Positions 1 to 8,205 are shown, counted from the stretch's first letter. The stretch is 64,000 nt of DNA from Nonomuraea solani (GCF_900108335.1 NZ_FNVT01000004.1:496001-560000); one strand, 5' to 3'. Made by a program: numbers and translations. Notes: generated by a model from the letters alone, not told the origin.

Positions 1-1248
1 TTCTACGGCGACTCCTTCGCCTTCCTGCGTGAGGAGCTGACCCCCGGAACCACCCGGCCCTCCGGCTACTCCCTGTTCCTGGCGCTGCTGCGTCCGGCGC
101 ACAGCCTCACGCTGGTGACGGTGCTGCAGCACCTGCTCGGGCTGGCGCTCGCGGTGGCCGTCTACGCGCTGCTGCGCCGCCGTGGCCTGCCTGGCTGGGG
201 GGCGACGCTGCTGGTCACCCCGCTGCTGTACGACGAGTTCCTGGTGCTGCTGGAGCACATGATCATGGCGGACGCCATCTTCATCGTGCTGATCACGGCC
301 GCCATCGCGCTCCTCGTCTGGCGGGTCACCCCGGCCACGGCCGCCGTGGGCGGGGCCCTGCTGGGGCTGGCCGGGATCACCAGGACGGTCGGTCTGCCGC
401 TGCTGATCCTGACGGCCGGATATCTGCTGATCAGGCGCTACGGCTGGCGACCGCTGGTGGCGCTGCTGGTGGCCGGGGCGATTCCGCTGGGCGCGTACGC
501 CACGTGGATGAAGGTCGAGAAGGGCAAGTTCGGGCTCACCGAGGCCGACGGGAACTTCCTGTGGTCCAGGACCATGAGCTTCGCCGACTGCGGGGTGATC
601 AAACCGCCCGAGCGGCTGGCCGTGCTCTGCCCGAACATGCCGGTTGAGCAGCGCCCCTACCCTCCCTACTGGCTGTGGGAGAGCTTTTCGCCGCTGCTCA
701 AGGTGCCGGGCGCGGCCAATCGCAACCAGCTCGCAGGGGAGTTCGCCAGGCAGGCCATCCTCGCCCAGCCCGTCGACTATCTGGGCGCGGTCGCGACCGA
801 CCTCACGCAGTTGCTGCGCTGGGAGCGTACCGGGGCGGAGGAGAAGACCCCGTACAAGCTGCCCACCTCGGAGCGGCCGCTGAGCGAGTCGGTGCGGGGG
901 GTCGCCGAATCGTACGAATCTGGTCCGGCCGCCACGCGGGTGGTGGAGCCGTTCGCCGGGTGGCTGCGGGCGTACCAGCGGTTCGGGTATGTGCCGTTCC
1001 CGCTGCTCATGCTGGCCCTGGGCGGGGCGCTCGTGGCCGCGCTGGTCAGGCGGCGCTGGGACGCGCTGCTGCCGGGGCTGGCCGCGCTCGCGCTGGTCGC
1101 CTCGCCACCGTTCCTGGCCGCCTTCGACGTGCGGTACGTGATTCCGGCGATCCCGCTGATCTGCCTGGCGGTCGGGCTGACGCTGGGTGGCTCGCGTGAA
1201 GGCGATCAGGCCGCGAAGAGGGAGCGGGAGACGCTCAACGTGGCCTAG
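1..1248 (+). CDS. Polytopic membrane protein, glycosyltransferase-39-like (5' end outside window)
   Basis: The reading frame is already open at base 1, so the start lies upstream of the window; the first internal Met-equivalent is at 115. The visible 415 codons alternate hydrophobic segments with Arg-rich loops, giving at least eight predicted membrane spans, with one large polar loop (about residues 170-300) that would be extracytoplasmic. This layout, and the conserved-looking TTRPSGY loop just before a membrane span, resemble dolichyl-phosphate-sugar-dependent (GT39/ArnT-like) membrane glycosyltransferases and the related uncharacterised actinobacterial proteins. The catalytic acidic loop expected near the N-terminus lies outside the window, so enzymatic function cannot be confirmed. 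Confidence 0.75.
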   Translation, partial: FYGDSFAFLREELTPGTTRPSGYSLFLALLRPAHSLTLVTVLQHLLGLALAVAVYALLRRRGLPGWGATLLVTPLLYDEFLVLLEHMIMADAIFIVLITAAIALLVWRVTPATAAVGGALLGLAGITRTVGLPLLILTAGYLLIRRYGWRPLVALLVAGAIPLGAYATWMKVEKGKFGLTEADGNFLWSRTMSFADCGVIKPPERLAVLCPNMPVEQRPYPPYWLWESFSPLLKVPGAANRNQLAGEFARQAILAQPVDYLGAVATDLTQLLRWERTGAEEKTPYKLPTSERPLSESVRGVAESYESGPAATRVVEPFAGWLRAYQRFGYVPFPLLMLALGGALVAALVRRRWDALLPGLAALALVASPPFLAAFDVRYVIPAIPLICLAVGLTLGGSREGDQAAKRERETLNVA

Positions 1249-1275
1249 GCTCCATTGCCGACGGGCGAGGGCTAA

Positions 1276-1308
1276 TGTTACGGTTTCAGGTGTAACAACA
1301 ATCTTACA
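1276..1308. promoter_or_regulatory. Three overlapping half-sites upstream of the ArsR-like gene
   Basis: TGTTAC (1276-1281) and GTAACA (1292-1297) form a perfect inverted repeat with a 10-nt spacer. TGTAA (1291-1295) and TTACA (1304-1308) form a second one sharing the middle half-site. The cluster ends 11 nt before the ATG of the ArsR-like regulator, a position expected for autoregulation. It is the only A/T-rich patch in the gap. Binding is inferred from symmetry and position only. Confidence 0.45.
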
Positions 1309-1319
1309 GGTGGACGTTT

Positions 1320-1670
1320 ATGACGGAGGCCGGGCCGACGGGTGACGACCTGGTCGAGATGCTGGCGGCCCTGGCCAACCCGCTGCGGCTGCGCATCGTC
1401 GCGGAGCTGGCCGGCGGTCGCGACTACGTGAGCCACCTGGCTCGGGTGATCGGCATCAGCCGCCCTCTGCTCCACATGCACCTGCGCAAGCTGGAGTCCG
1501 CCGGGCTGATCGCCGGCAGCCTGGAGCTGTCGGACGATGGCAAGGCCATGAAGTACTACGAGGTCACCGACTTCAGCCTGCACCTGACCGCGCCGGCTGT
1601 TGCAGCGGCGGCCAAGACCCTCACCCGGCCGGACCCGGAGCAGGGTCCCGGATCCAAGGAGCGCTCCTGA
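1320..1670 (+). CDS. ArsR-type winged-helix transcriptional regulator
   Basis: A 116-residue protein with one winged-helix domain: an N-terminal helix with the LANPLRLRIVAEL signature (about residues 18-30) typical of ArsR-like regulators, recognition helix around SRPLLHMHLRKLESAGLI (about 50-67), and a beta-wing ending in KYYEV. No Cys-based metal site is visible, so the signal it reads is unknown. It precedes a small membrane protein in the same direction, a pair I recall as recurrent in Streptosporangiaceae, and probably autoregulates through the dyads just upstream. The ATG lies right after this operator region. Confidence 0.85.
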   Translation: MTEAGPTGDDLVEMLAALANPLRLRIVAELAGGRDYVSHLARVIGISRPLLHMHLRKLESAGLIAGSLELSDDGKAMKYYEVTDFSLHLTAPAVAAAAKTLTRPDPEQGPGSKERS

Positions 1671-1690
1671 TGGCAATGTCCTGACCTGAG

Positions 1691-1936
1691 GTGATCTTCT
1701 ACCTGGGCGTGCTGATCCTGGTCACGTTCCGGATCAGCGTGGTCGTCGTGGGCATGTTCGACAATCGCAAGACCAAACTGCAGGCCGACCAGGCCGATGA
1801 CCTGCGTCAGCTCGTACGGCGGTTCGAGCAGCTCGCCGAGAACACCATGGACGCCCAGCAGCGCACGGCCGCCGACCTGGCGGAGCTGCGCTCCCGCGCC
1901 ACAGCGATCGAGCAGATCCTCAGAACGGTCGAGTAG
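1691..1936 (+). CDS. Small membrane-anchored coiled-coil protein
   Basis: An 81-residue protein starting at GTG 20 nt after the ArsR-like gene. Residues 2-22 form one hydrophobic helix; the rest is a charged heptad-like helix (QADQADDLRQLVRRFEQL and on) that would lie in the cytoplasm as a coiled coil. Such proteins accompany ArsR-like genes in related actinobacteria, possibly as a membrane-tethered partner or target of the regulator. No enzymatic motif is visible. The ribosome site is weak, so translational coupling to the upstream gene is plausible. Confidence 0.6.
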   Translation: MIFYLGVLILVTFRISVVVVGMFDNRKTKLQADQADDLRQLVRRFEQLAENTMDAQQRTAADLAELRSRATAIEQILRTVE

Positions 1937-2006
1937 CCGGGTGGACGGCTGTCCGTGTCCGGCTGATCGGTGGGTGATGCGGGCCGTGCGACCATGGCGG
2001 TGACTC

Positions 2007-2039
2007 GCCTGAGGAGGGCCTGAGGAGGGCCTGAGGAGG
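2007..2039 (+). promoter_or_regulatory. Triplicated 11-bp Shine-Dalgarno unit
   Basis: Three perfect tandem copies of GCCTGAGGAGG (2007-2017, 2018-2028, 2029-2039) sit immediately upstream of the amidase ATG at 2046. Each contains GAGGAGG, and the last copy is spaced 6 nt from the start codon, the ideal distance. The other two are decoys or standby sites at -17 and -28. Such a repeat is prone to slipped-strand change. Confidence 0.75.
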
Positions 2040-2045
2040 GATCGT

Positions 2046-3209
2046 ATGTCGGCCGATTCCCTGCGGTGCTGGGTTCCGGGCTCCTTCGCGATGCCGGCGG
2101 CCGAGGCTGGGCCGTTGCGGCATCGGTCTGTGGCGGTCAAGGATCTGTTCGCGGTCAGGGGGCACGTGTCGTCTTTTGGGCATCCGCGCTGGCGGGAGAC
2201 CCATGCCCCGGCGACCGAGACGGCTCCCGTGGTCGAGCGGCTCATCGGGGCCGGGGCGTCCGTCCGGGGGATGGCCAAGCTGGATCAGTTGGCCTATTCG
2301 CTGACCGGCAGCATGGGTGAGGGTGAGCAGCCGATCAATCCGGTCAACCCGGGCAGGTTCACCGGCGGATCGTCGTCAGGGTCGGCGTCCGCCGTCGCGG
2401 GTGGTGAGGCGGATCTTGGGCTCGGCACCGATACGGCGGGATCCATCAGGGTGCCGGCGGCCGCGTGCGGGCTGTTCGGCTATCGGCCCACGCATGGGCT
2501 GGTCGACTCTCGCGGGGTGCTGCCGCTGGCGCCGTCGTTCGATGTCGTCGGACTCATGGCCAGGGACGCCGAGCTGCTGCTCATCGCCGCGAGGGTGCTG
2601 GCGGAGGTCGCGGCTCCCCCGGTCGGTGAGGTGCGGGTGCTCGATGATGCGCCCGTTGAGCCGTTCGTCGCCCGGGCGGTGGAAGGGGTGGCGGCGGCGC
2701 TCGGCGGGCGGGTCGTGCGAGGGCTGGGCGGGCTGGTGAGTCAGGAGGTGGCCGAGCTGTTCTCGCGGCTGCAGGGGCGGGAGGTCTGGGCGGCGCACGG
2801 GGACTGGGTCTCGGCCAACGAAGGGTTTCTGGCGGAGGACGTACGGAGGCGGCTCGCGCGGGCGAAGGCGTTCGGTGAAGGGACGGGCCAGGCCGATGAG
2901 AGTGCTTGGGCGGAATATCGGGAATTGTTCGCCACGGTGCTGAGGCCCGGGTCCATCGCGGTCATGCCCGTGCTGGCCGATCTTCCCCCGCTGCGTACGG
3001 CGGCCGAGGAGGAGTTGGTGGCGTTTCGGCGGCAGGCCCTGCTGTTCAACGCGCCGGCCGGCCTGGCGGGGGCGCCCGTGGTGGTGGTCCCCGTACGGGC
3101 CGGTGGTTCGGTCACCGGGGTCGGGCTGATGGGCCGGCCGGGCTCCGACGGTACGCTGCTGGAGGCCGCGCGAGCCCTGTCAGCCGGTGATCAGCTCGTC
3201 GTCGTGTGA
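2046..3209 (+). CDS. Amidase (amidase-signature family)
   Basis: A 387-residue amidase-signature enzyme, hydrolysing a carboxamide to acid and ammonia; the substrate cannot be read from sequence. The Ser-cisSer-Lys triad is visible: Lys32 (AVKDLF), the GGSSSGSA loop (107-114) and nucleophile Ser133 in GTDTAGSIR (127-135; the common form is GSDTGGSIR). It is shorter than GatA (about 480) and lacks GatA-style C-terminal extensions, so a stand-alone amidase is more likely than a tRNA amidotransferase subunit. Its 3' end overlaps the convergent DUF6653 gene by 19 nt. Translation start is fixed by the triplicated ribosome site. Confidence 0.9.
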   Translation: MSADSLRCWVPGSFAMPAAEAGPLRHRSVAVKDLFAVRGHVSSFGHPRWRETHAPATETAPVVERLIGAGASVRGMAKLDQLAYSLTGSMGEGEQPINPVNPGRFTGGSSSGSASAVAGGEADLGLGTDTAGSIRVPAAACGLFGYRPTHGLVDSRGVLPLAPSFDVVGLMARDAELLLIAARVLAEVAAPPVGEVRVLDDAPVEPFVARAVEGVAAALGGRVVRGLGGLVSQEVAELFSRLQGREVWAAHGDWVSANEGFLAEDVRRRLARAKAFGEGTGQADESAWAEYRELFATVLRPGSIAVMPVLADLPPLRTAAEEELVAFRRQALLFNAPAGLAGAPVVVVPVRAGGSVTGVGLMGRPGSDGTLLEAARALSAGDQLVVV

Positions 3210-3679
3210 CCCGTACTCTCCAGATAGAGCAGGCCGAGGCGGTCGATGCGCCAGAGCTGGCCCAGCGTGATCAGAGTGGCGCCGAACACCGTCGGCCACG
3301 GCTCCAGCGCGACCAGCCCCCACCCGAGCAGCGCGAACCCAGCCGACCCCACCCCGATGAGCAACCGCTGCACGTTGCGATGATCGTCGCTGATCAGGGA
3401 CCGGTCGCGAAGCCACATCTTCTCCCCGTAGATGCCCCGGGCCGTCCAGCTCTCCGGCCGCTCGATCGGCGGGAAGACGTGCGGGTTGAGCGCCAGCCAG
3501 ACGACGACCAGCGCCACCGGGACCAGCGCCCACCAGCCGAGCCATTCCCTGCTCCAGATCGCCCCGATCATCAGCGGGATGGCGGCGAACCGAGTCCAGA
3601 CGCTCCACGGGTTGGCGTGCCGCTTCCACGCCTCGTCGGTCATGCCCACGGCGCGCGCGTACCGCTTCGGCACGTTCAT
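3191..3679 (-). CDS. DUF6653 family membrane protein
   Basis: A 162-residue protein whose N-terminal part (HANPWSVWTR, about residues 21-30) matches what I recall of DUF6653. Three to four hydrophobic segments (about 32-48, 50-66, 106-122, 126-142) predict a small integral membrane protein. Its start codon overlaps the stop of the upstream TetR gene (ATGA-type, 4 nt), so the two are translationally coupled and the TetR regulator probably controls this operon. Function of the family is unknown. Confidence 0.75.
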   Translation of the reverse strand: MNVPKRYARAVGMTDEAWKRHANPWSVWTRFAAIPLMIGAIWSREWLGWWALVPVALVVVWLALNPHVFPPIERPESWTARGIYGEKMWLRDRSLISDDHRNVQRLLIGVGSAGFALLGWGLVALEPWPTVFGATLITLGQLWRIDRLGLLYLESTGHTTTS

Positions 3680-4272
3680 GCGATCAGCCCTCTCGCCAGC
3701 GCGTTGATGGTGGCCTCGACCACCTGCTCGTGGTCGGGCCCGAACCTGTCGCGGTTGAGCACCAGCAGCCCCGCCGTACGCAGGACGCCGACCAGCACCT
3801 CCGGCGCGACGTCCGCGACGATCACCCCGTCGGCCTGCCCCCGGGCGAGGTAGTCGATCAGCGGCGTGAGGAGGTGCGGCGTGACGCGGGCGACCTCCTC
3901 GGCCCCGACCCGGCGGGCCACCGCCTCCAGTTCGTCGGGGCGGGTGATCAGCCGGCGGTAGAACGGGTCGGTGGTGAGCACCTCGATCATGCTCCGCATC
4001 AGCGCCACCAGCGCCTCCGCGCTCGGCGGCCGGTCGAGCGCGGCGGCCAGCAGCTTGCCCATCAGGGGCGCCCTGCGGATCATGACCTCTTTGTAGAGCT
4101 CCTCCTTGGAGTCGTAGAACGCGTAGAAGCTGCCCTTGGCGATGCCGGCGGGGGCGACCAGTTCGTCGAGCGAGGTCTTCTTCAGGCCCTGGGTGGCGAA
4201 GAGCTCTTCCGCGGTGTCGAGCAGCGACGCGGCGATGCGGGCTTTGTCCTGTGCCGTGAACGCGACGGCCAT
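3676..4272 (-). CDS. TetR/AcrR family transcriptional regulator
   Basis: A 198-residue TetR regulator. The N-terminal helix-turn-helix is clear (about residues 12-58, including LDELVAPAGIAKGSFYAFYDSKEELY) and the C-terminal ligand domain is all-helical and variable. It is first in a two-gene operon with the DUF6653 membrane protein, with overlapping stop and start codons. The upstream gap (4273-4348) holds a short A/T-rich stretch, TGACTGAAAATCCAAACAAG on the coding strand, likely to include the promoter and an operator. Confidence 0.88.
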   Translation of the reverse strand: MAVAFTAQDKARIAASLLDTAEELFATQGLKKTSLDELVAPAGIAKGSFYAFYDSKEELYKEVMIRRAPLMGKLLAAALDRPPSAEALVALMRSMIEVLTTDPFYRRLITRPDELEAVARRVGAEEVARVTPHLLTPLIDYLARGQADGVIVADVAPEVLVGVLRTAGLLVLNRDRFGPDHEQVVEATINALARGLIA

Positions 4273-4348
4273 GCTCTGCCCCTATGACTTGTTTGGATTT
4301 TCAGTCACAGCCTAGCAGGAGCGCCCTGTTCCGGTGAGAGGTGTTTCC

Positions 4349-5113
4349 TCAAAGGCCATGGAGCCAGTCTGTGGTGAGATCGGCGACGATGGCGCCACCC
4401 CGGTCGGCCAGGTGGACGTGGTCGACGAGCAGTTCGCGGCCGCCGGAGCGGGCGATCTCGTCCCAGCCGCGCTGGAACAGGTAGTGCTGGGCCGCGGCCT
4501 CGAAGGCCAGCGGGAAGCTGAAGTCGTACGCCGTTCTGGGGCCTTCGCGCAGGATCTCGGCCATGCGCTCGTGCAGGGGCAGGTAGTCGGCGTTCGCCTG
4601 GGTCGCGATCTCCTTGATGGCGGCGTTGTAGCCGGTCAGTTTGCGGTTGATGTCGGTGTTCAGGTCCTCGCCCAGTGGTGGGAGGGACATGAGGGCGACG
4701 CGGGCGCCGGTCTGAGCTTTGACGCGCTCGATCGTGCCGCGGAGATTGTTCCGGTACTGGTCGAGGGGGACGTCGTCGCGTACGTCGTTGGTGCCGATCA
4801 GCAGGGTGACCGCGGCCGGACGGCACGCCACGATGTCGCTGTCGACGCGTCGCAGCAGGTCGGCCGAGGTGTTGCCGTTGATGCCGGCGTTGACGAACTC
4901 GTACGCGGGATGTTTGGCGCGCAGCGCGGCCAACCAGTTCGCCCCGAGCGAGCCCTGCGTCAGGCTGTCGCCGGCGGCCACCACGCGGGGCCGGGTGGGT
5001 TCCGCGGTGCAGGCGGCGGGCGGGTTGTCGGGCGGGCGGAGAAAGGTCAGATATCCGACCAGACCTGCGGCGGCGACGAGCAGGCAGAGAGAGATCACGA
5101 TCAGTCGCTTCAT
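4349..5113 (-). CDS. SGNH/GDSL-family esterase or lipase, secreted or membrane-anchored
   Basis: A 254-residue SGNH hydrolase with an N-terminal hydrophobic segment (about residues 3-25) that is a signal peptide or membrane anchor. All four blocks are present: Ser50 in AAGDSLTQG, Gly79 in NAGINGN, Asn109 in IGTND, and the Asp231-x-x-His234 pair in DHVHL. It therefore probably hydrolyses an ester outside the membrane; the acyl or sugar substrate is not predictable. The gene begins 2 nt after the stop of the NAD(P)-binding reductase and shares its operon and its divergent, TetR-controlled promoter. Confidence 0.85.
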   Translation of the reverse strand: MKRLIVISLCLLVAAAGLVGYLTFLRPPDNPPAACTAEPTRPRVVAAGDSLTQGSLGANWLAALRAKHPAYEFVNAGINGNTSADLLRRVDSDIVACRPAAVTLLIGTNDVRDDVPLDQYRNNLRGTIERVKAQTGARVALMSLPPLGEDLNTDINRKLTGYNAAIKEIATQANADYLPLHERMAEILREGPRTAYDFSFPLAFEAAAQHYLFQRGWDEIARSGGRELLVDHVHLADRGGAIVADLTTDWLHGL

Positions 5114-5115
5114 CG

Positions 5116-5736
5116 TCAGTAGCCCACGGAGACGGTGTGGCCGATCGTGGCCTCGTCGTCGAGCGTGGCCAGGATGGCGTCGGCGAGGTCGGCGCGGGCG
5201 ATGGTGATGCCGCGCCGGACGTTCTCGTCGACGGCGGTCCGGTAGGGGCGGCGTTCGCCGTCGGTGAGACGCGGCGGCCGCATGATCGTCCAGTCGAGGC
5301 CGCTGGCGCGGACGGCCTCCTCGGTACGGGCGAAGTCGGCGAACCCCTCCCGCAGGAACAGCCCGAGCAGCGGCTTGACCACGGCCCGATTGAGCGGCCC
5401 GTCACCGGCGTCCACGACGTGCCCGCTGGCCGTGACGACGACCAGGCGGCGCAGCCCTGTCTCGCGCATCGCGGTGATGATCGACCGGGCCCCGTCGGCG
5501 CACACGGAGCCGGCGCCACGGCCGCGCGGGCCCAGGGCGGAAACGGCGGCGTCCCGGCCGGTCAGGGCCTCCTCGATCGCGCGGGGGTCCATCACGTCCG
5601 CGACCACCTGATCGAGCCCAGGAACGTCAGGCAGGCGGCGGCGTACCACCGCGGTGACGTGATGCCCGGCGGCGAGCGCCTGCTCCACCACGTGCCGCCC
5701 GGTCCCGCGGGTCGCGCCGAAGACGGTGATCTCCAC
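5116..5736 (-). CDS. NAD(P)-binding NmrA/SDR-like reductase
   Basis: A 206-residue protein with an N-terminal Rossmann motif GATRGTGRHV (residues 7-16), fitting the atypical SDR (NmrA/HSCARG-like) group that reduces or senses NAD(P). GTG start at 5736 is preceded by GGAGGAG at 4-nt spacing. It is first in an operon with the SGNH hydrolase and divergent from a TetR regulator, with a 14-bp inverted repeat between them, so it is the likely target of that regulator. The YxxxK catalytic pair of classical SDRs is absent, as usual in this group. Confidence 0.82.
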   Translation of the reverse strand: MEITVFGATRGTGRHVVEQALAAGHHVTAVVRRRLPDVPGLDQVVADVMDPRAIEEALTGRDAAVSALGPRGRGAGSVCADGARSIITAMRETGLRRLVVVTASGHVVDAGDGPLNRAVVKPLLGLFLREGFADFARTEEAVRASGLDWTIMRPPRLTDGERRPYRTAVDENVRRGITIARADLADAILATLDDEATIGHTVSVGY

Positions 5737-5753
5737 TACGCTCCTCCTTGGTT

Positions 5754-5798
5754 AGTAAACACTCACTCACAAGACCGAGAGGTTAGTGAGTGTTTACT
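5754..5798. promoter_or_regulatory. 14-bp inverted repeat, candidate TetR operator
   Basis: AGTAAACACTCACT (5754-5767) and its exact reverse complement AGTGAGTGTTTACT (5785-5798) are separated by 17 nt between the divergent reductase and TetR genes. Each arm contains the GTGAGTG/CACTCAC core common in TetR-family operators. The arms could be two half-occupied sites or one long dyad covering both promoters. Confidence 0.65.
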
Positions 5799-5823
5799 CA
5801 CCCGTCAAGACGAAGGAGGAGAA

Positions 5824-6396
5824 ATGGGCACCAGGGACGTGATCCTCGACGCGGCGGCCAAGGTGGTGGCCGAGCAGGGCCTGGTCAACGCGACCACCCG
5901 CCAGATCGCGCGGGCCGCCGGATTCACCGAGGCGGCCCTGTACAAACACTTCACCAACAAGGCCGACCTGCTGCTGGCGGTGGTCCGGGAGCGCTCGCCC
6001 GGCTTCACGGAGTTCGCCCGGGCTCTGCGCGGCGGAGGCGAGCTCGTGGACGACCTCACCGCCGTGGCGCGGGCGGCGATCGACTTCTACCGGTCCGGGT
6101 TCCCGATGCTGGCCTCGATGTTCGCCGACCCGGACACCCTGACCGCGTACAAGGAGGAGCTACGCAAGCATGGCGTCGGCCCGCACAAGGTCAACGAGGC
6201 GGTCGCCGGCTATCTGCGTGCCCAGCGGGAGGCGGGCCGGGTGCGCCCGGACGCCGACGTGTACGCCGCCGCCGGACTGCTCCTCGGCGCCTGTTTCCAG
6301 CACGCGTTCCTGCATCACATGTCCGCACCGGGGCAGCGCGACGACGAGGAGGCGGCGTCGGGCTTCGCCCGTACAGTGCTCGAATCGCTCGCATGA
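5824..6396 (+). CDS. TetR/AcrR family transcriptional regulator
   Basis: A 190-residue regulator with a textbook TetR DNA-binding domain (about residues 5-50, TTRQIARAAGFTEAALYKHF). The ATG at 5824 is chosen because GAAGGAGGAGAA lies immediately upstream; the frame stays open far upstream but without coding character. It is divergent from the reductase/SGNH operon across a 14-bp inverted repeat, so it most likely represses both itself and that operon. The inducer is unknown. Confidence 0.9.
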   Translation: MGTRDVILDAAAKVVAEQGLVNATTRQIARAAGFTEAALYKHFTNKADLLLAVVRERSPGFTEFARALRGGGELVDDLTAVARAAIDFYRSGFPMLASMFADPDTLTAYKEELRKHGVGPHKVNEAVAGYLRAQREAGRVRPDADVYAAAGLLLGACFQHAFLHHMSAPGQRDDEEAASGFARTVLESLA

Positions 6397-6462
6397 CCGG
6401 TCCCGAGGCCGGATAGCTTGATGCTGCTGCACCCCCCGAGCCCGAACGGATTGGATCGCCAC

Positions 6463-7044
6463 ATGATGATCGACGACTACGCCTGGTTCTCGTGCGAGCG
6501 CTACCCCGACCTGGCGGACGCCTATTGCTTCACCTACGTCCGCGGCCTGACCCCCGAGCAACTGGTGACCCGGCTCGGCGGCCGGACGGAGGACTTCTCC
6601 CTCATGACGCTCGGGGAGCTGGTCGACGCGGCCTACTCGCGGCCCGACAGTGACGGCATGTTGTTCGGGGCCACGGCGGTGGGCGACTGGGTGTTCATGG
6701 TCGAGCCCAACGGCCTGCTCGGCATCACGGAGGAGACCATCATGCCGTTGTCGGCGGGCACCCGGCTCGTCTCCCATTTCTTGAACATCGAGGGTGATGA
6801 CTACTTCTACTGGGCCGAAGACGGAGAAATCCGGTTCGCCTTCCTGTCGCAGGAAGGCTATTCACCGCAGACCCCGGGCGAGCTCGTGGAGACCATGCGC
6901 CGGATCACCTCCGACCACGGCCACACCTACCCCCACAACGGGCCCGCGTTCCTGCTGGCCGAGCAGCTCACGGGGATCCGGCTGACCCCGCAACTGCTGG
7001 AGGAGTCGATCTACCTGTCCGGAGCCGTCCCCGAGCCGAGCTAG
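6463..7044 (+). CDS. DUF6461-like protein
   Basis: A 193-residue cytoplasmic protein beginning MMIDDYAWF; the frame extends to TTG/ATG at 6418/6421, so a 207-208-residue form is possible. The pattern (Y-WF near the start, FTYVRGLTPEQLVTRLGG, a GDWVFMVEPNG strand and a final SHFLNIEGDDYFYWAEDG strand) matches DUF6461, a family frequent in actinobacteria and often linked to toxin/immunity or WD40 contexts, but of unknown role. Its stop overlaps the convergent LacI gene by 4 nt. No membrane segment or catalytic motif is visible. Confidence 0.72.
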   Translation: MMIDDYAWFSCERYPDLADAYCFTYVRGLTPEQLVTRLGGRTEDFSLMTLGELVDAAYSRPDSDGMLFGATAVGDWVFMVEPNGLLGITEETIMPLSAGTRLVSHFLNIEGDDYFYWAEDGEIRFAFLSQEGYSPQTPGELVETMRRITSDHGHTYPHNGPAFLLAEQLTGIRLTPQLLEESIYLSGAVPEPS

Positions 7045-8060
7045 GCCCTGACGGGGGCCGTGCTCTCGCGGACGACCAGGCTGGTGGCCAGCTCGACGCG
7101 CAGCGTCTCGGGCGTCTGCCCGTTGATGAGCTGCACCAGCATGCGGGCGGCCATCGCCGCCATGCTGGCCAGCGGCTGCCGCACCGTGGTGAGCGTGGGG
7201 GCGATCCACTGGGCGAAGGCCAGGTCGTCGAACCCGACCACGCTGACGTCGTCGGGCACGTGCAGCCCGAGCTGCCGGGCCGCCCGGTATGTCGCCAGCG
7301 CCTGCAGATCGTTGCCCGCGAACACGGCCGTGGGCCGGTCGGGCAGGCTCAGGAGTTCGAGGGCGTGCCGGTAGGCCGGCTCGTGGCTGTAGTCGCCGTG
7401 CCGGATCAGGGCCGGATCGGCCTCCATGCCGACCTGGTCGAGGGCCGCGCGGAAGCCGTCGAGCCGGGCCCGCGAGGTCAGCCGGTGGGCCGGCCCGGTG
7501 ATCGCCGCGATCCGCCGGTGACCCAGCTCGATCAGGTGCTTGGTGGCGACGAAACCGCCGTTCCAGCTCGTCGAGCCGACCGACGGCACGTCGGGGCCCT
7601 CGTCCACGGACGGCTGCACCACCACGAAGGGAATGCCCATCCGGTCGAGCTCGCGCTGCTGGCCGGCCGAGAGCTCGGAGATGACCAGGATCGCGCCCAG
7701 CGAACCGCGCGTGGCGAGGTCGTCGAGCCACTGGCGGGCCACGCTGCTGCGCTTGTGCACGGCCGAGACGACCAGGCCCATGCCCTCGGCCTGCAACGCC
7801 TCCTCGGCGCCGTGGATCAGCTCCACCGCCCACGGGTTGTCGAGCTCGTTGATGACGAACTCGATCAGGCCGCCGGGCTGCTCGTAGCGGCCGGGCAGCG
7901 TGTAGCCGTGCTGCCCGAGCAGCCGCTGCACCTTGCCGCGCGTCTTCGCGGAGACATCCGACCTTCCGTGAAGCACCTTGGACACGGTCGAGACCGAGAC
8001 CCCGGCTTTCGCCGCGATGTCGGCCATCGTGCTGCGCCGATCCGTCGTGATGTCGTCCAC
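7041..8060 (-). CDS. LacI family transcriptional regulator
   Basis: A 339-residue LacI/GalR regulator. The DNA-binding domain is near the N-terminus (MADIAAKAGVSVSTVSKVLHG, about residues 12-32, plus hinge) and is followed by a periplasmic-binding-protein-like sugar domain (IGHRRIAAITGP, FAGNDLQALA, SVVGFDDLAFAQWIAPTLTTV). The GTG at 8060 is chosen because AGGAGG lies 9 nt upstream; the frame continues to 8114 without a better start. It is divergent from a Tat-exported polysaccharide-lyase-like gene, which it probably represses until a sugar from the polymer is sensed. Confidence 0.92.
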   Translation of the reverse strand: MDDITTDRRSTMADIAAKAGVSVSTVSKVLHGRSDVSAKTRGKVQRLLGQHGYTLPGRYEQPGGLIEFVINELDNPWAVELIHGAEEALQAEGMGLVVSAVHKRSSVARQWLDDLATRGSLGAILVISELSAGQQRELDRMGIPFVVVQPSVDEGPDVPSVGSTSWNGGFVATKHLIELGHRRIAAITGPAHRLTSRARLDGFRAALDQVGMEADPALIRHGDYSHEPAYRHALELLSLPDRPTAVFAGNDLQALATYRAARQLGLHVPDDVSVVGFDDLAFAQWIAPTLTTVRQPLASMAAMAARMLVQLINGQTPETLRVELATSLVVRESTAPVRA

Positions 8061-8147
8061 TGTGCACGTCCTCCTGCTCCCTAGTCTGCCGTGCTGGGAG
8101 GCTCTTGACGACATCCGATGTCTAGCCTACGTTTTCCGCAGGCCAAT

Positions 8148-8167
8148 GTTTCGCAAAGTTTCGCAAA
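8148..8167. promoter_or_regulatory. Tandem 10-bp repeats, candidate LacI-family operator
   Basis: GTTTCGCAAA occurs twice back to back (8148-8157 and 8158-8167), exactly one helical turn apart, in the gap between the LacI regulator and the lyase gene, 38 nt before the lyase ATG. LacI-family sites usually carry a central CG and T/A flanks, as here. This is inferred from position and repetition only. Confidence 0.45.
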
Positions 8168-8205
8168 TTCTGACTCTACGCCCCCCCGGAGAACAGGAGC
8201 GATCC

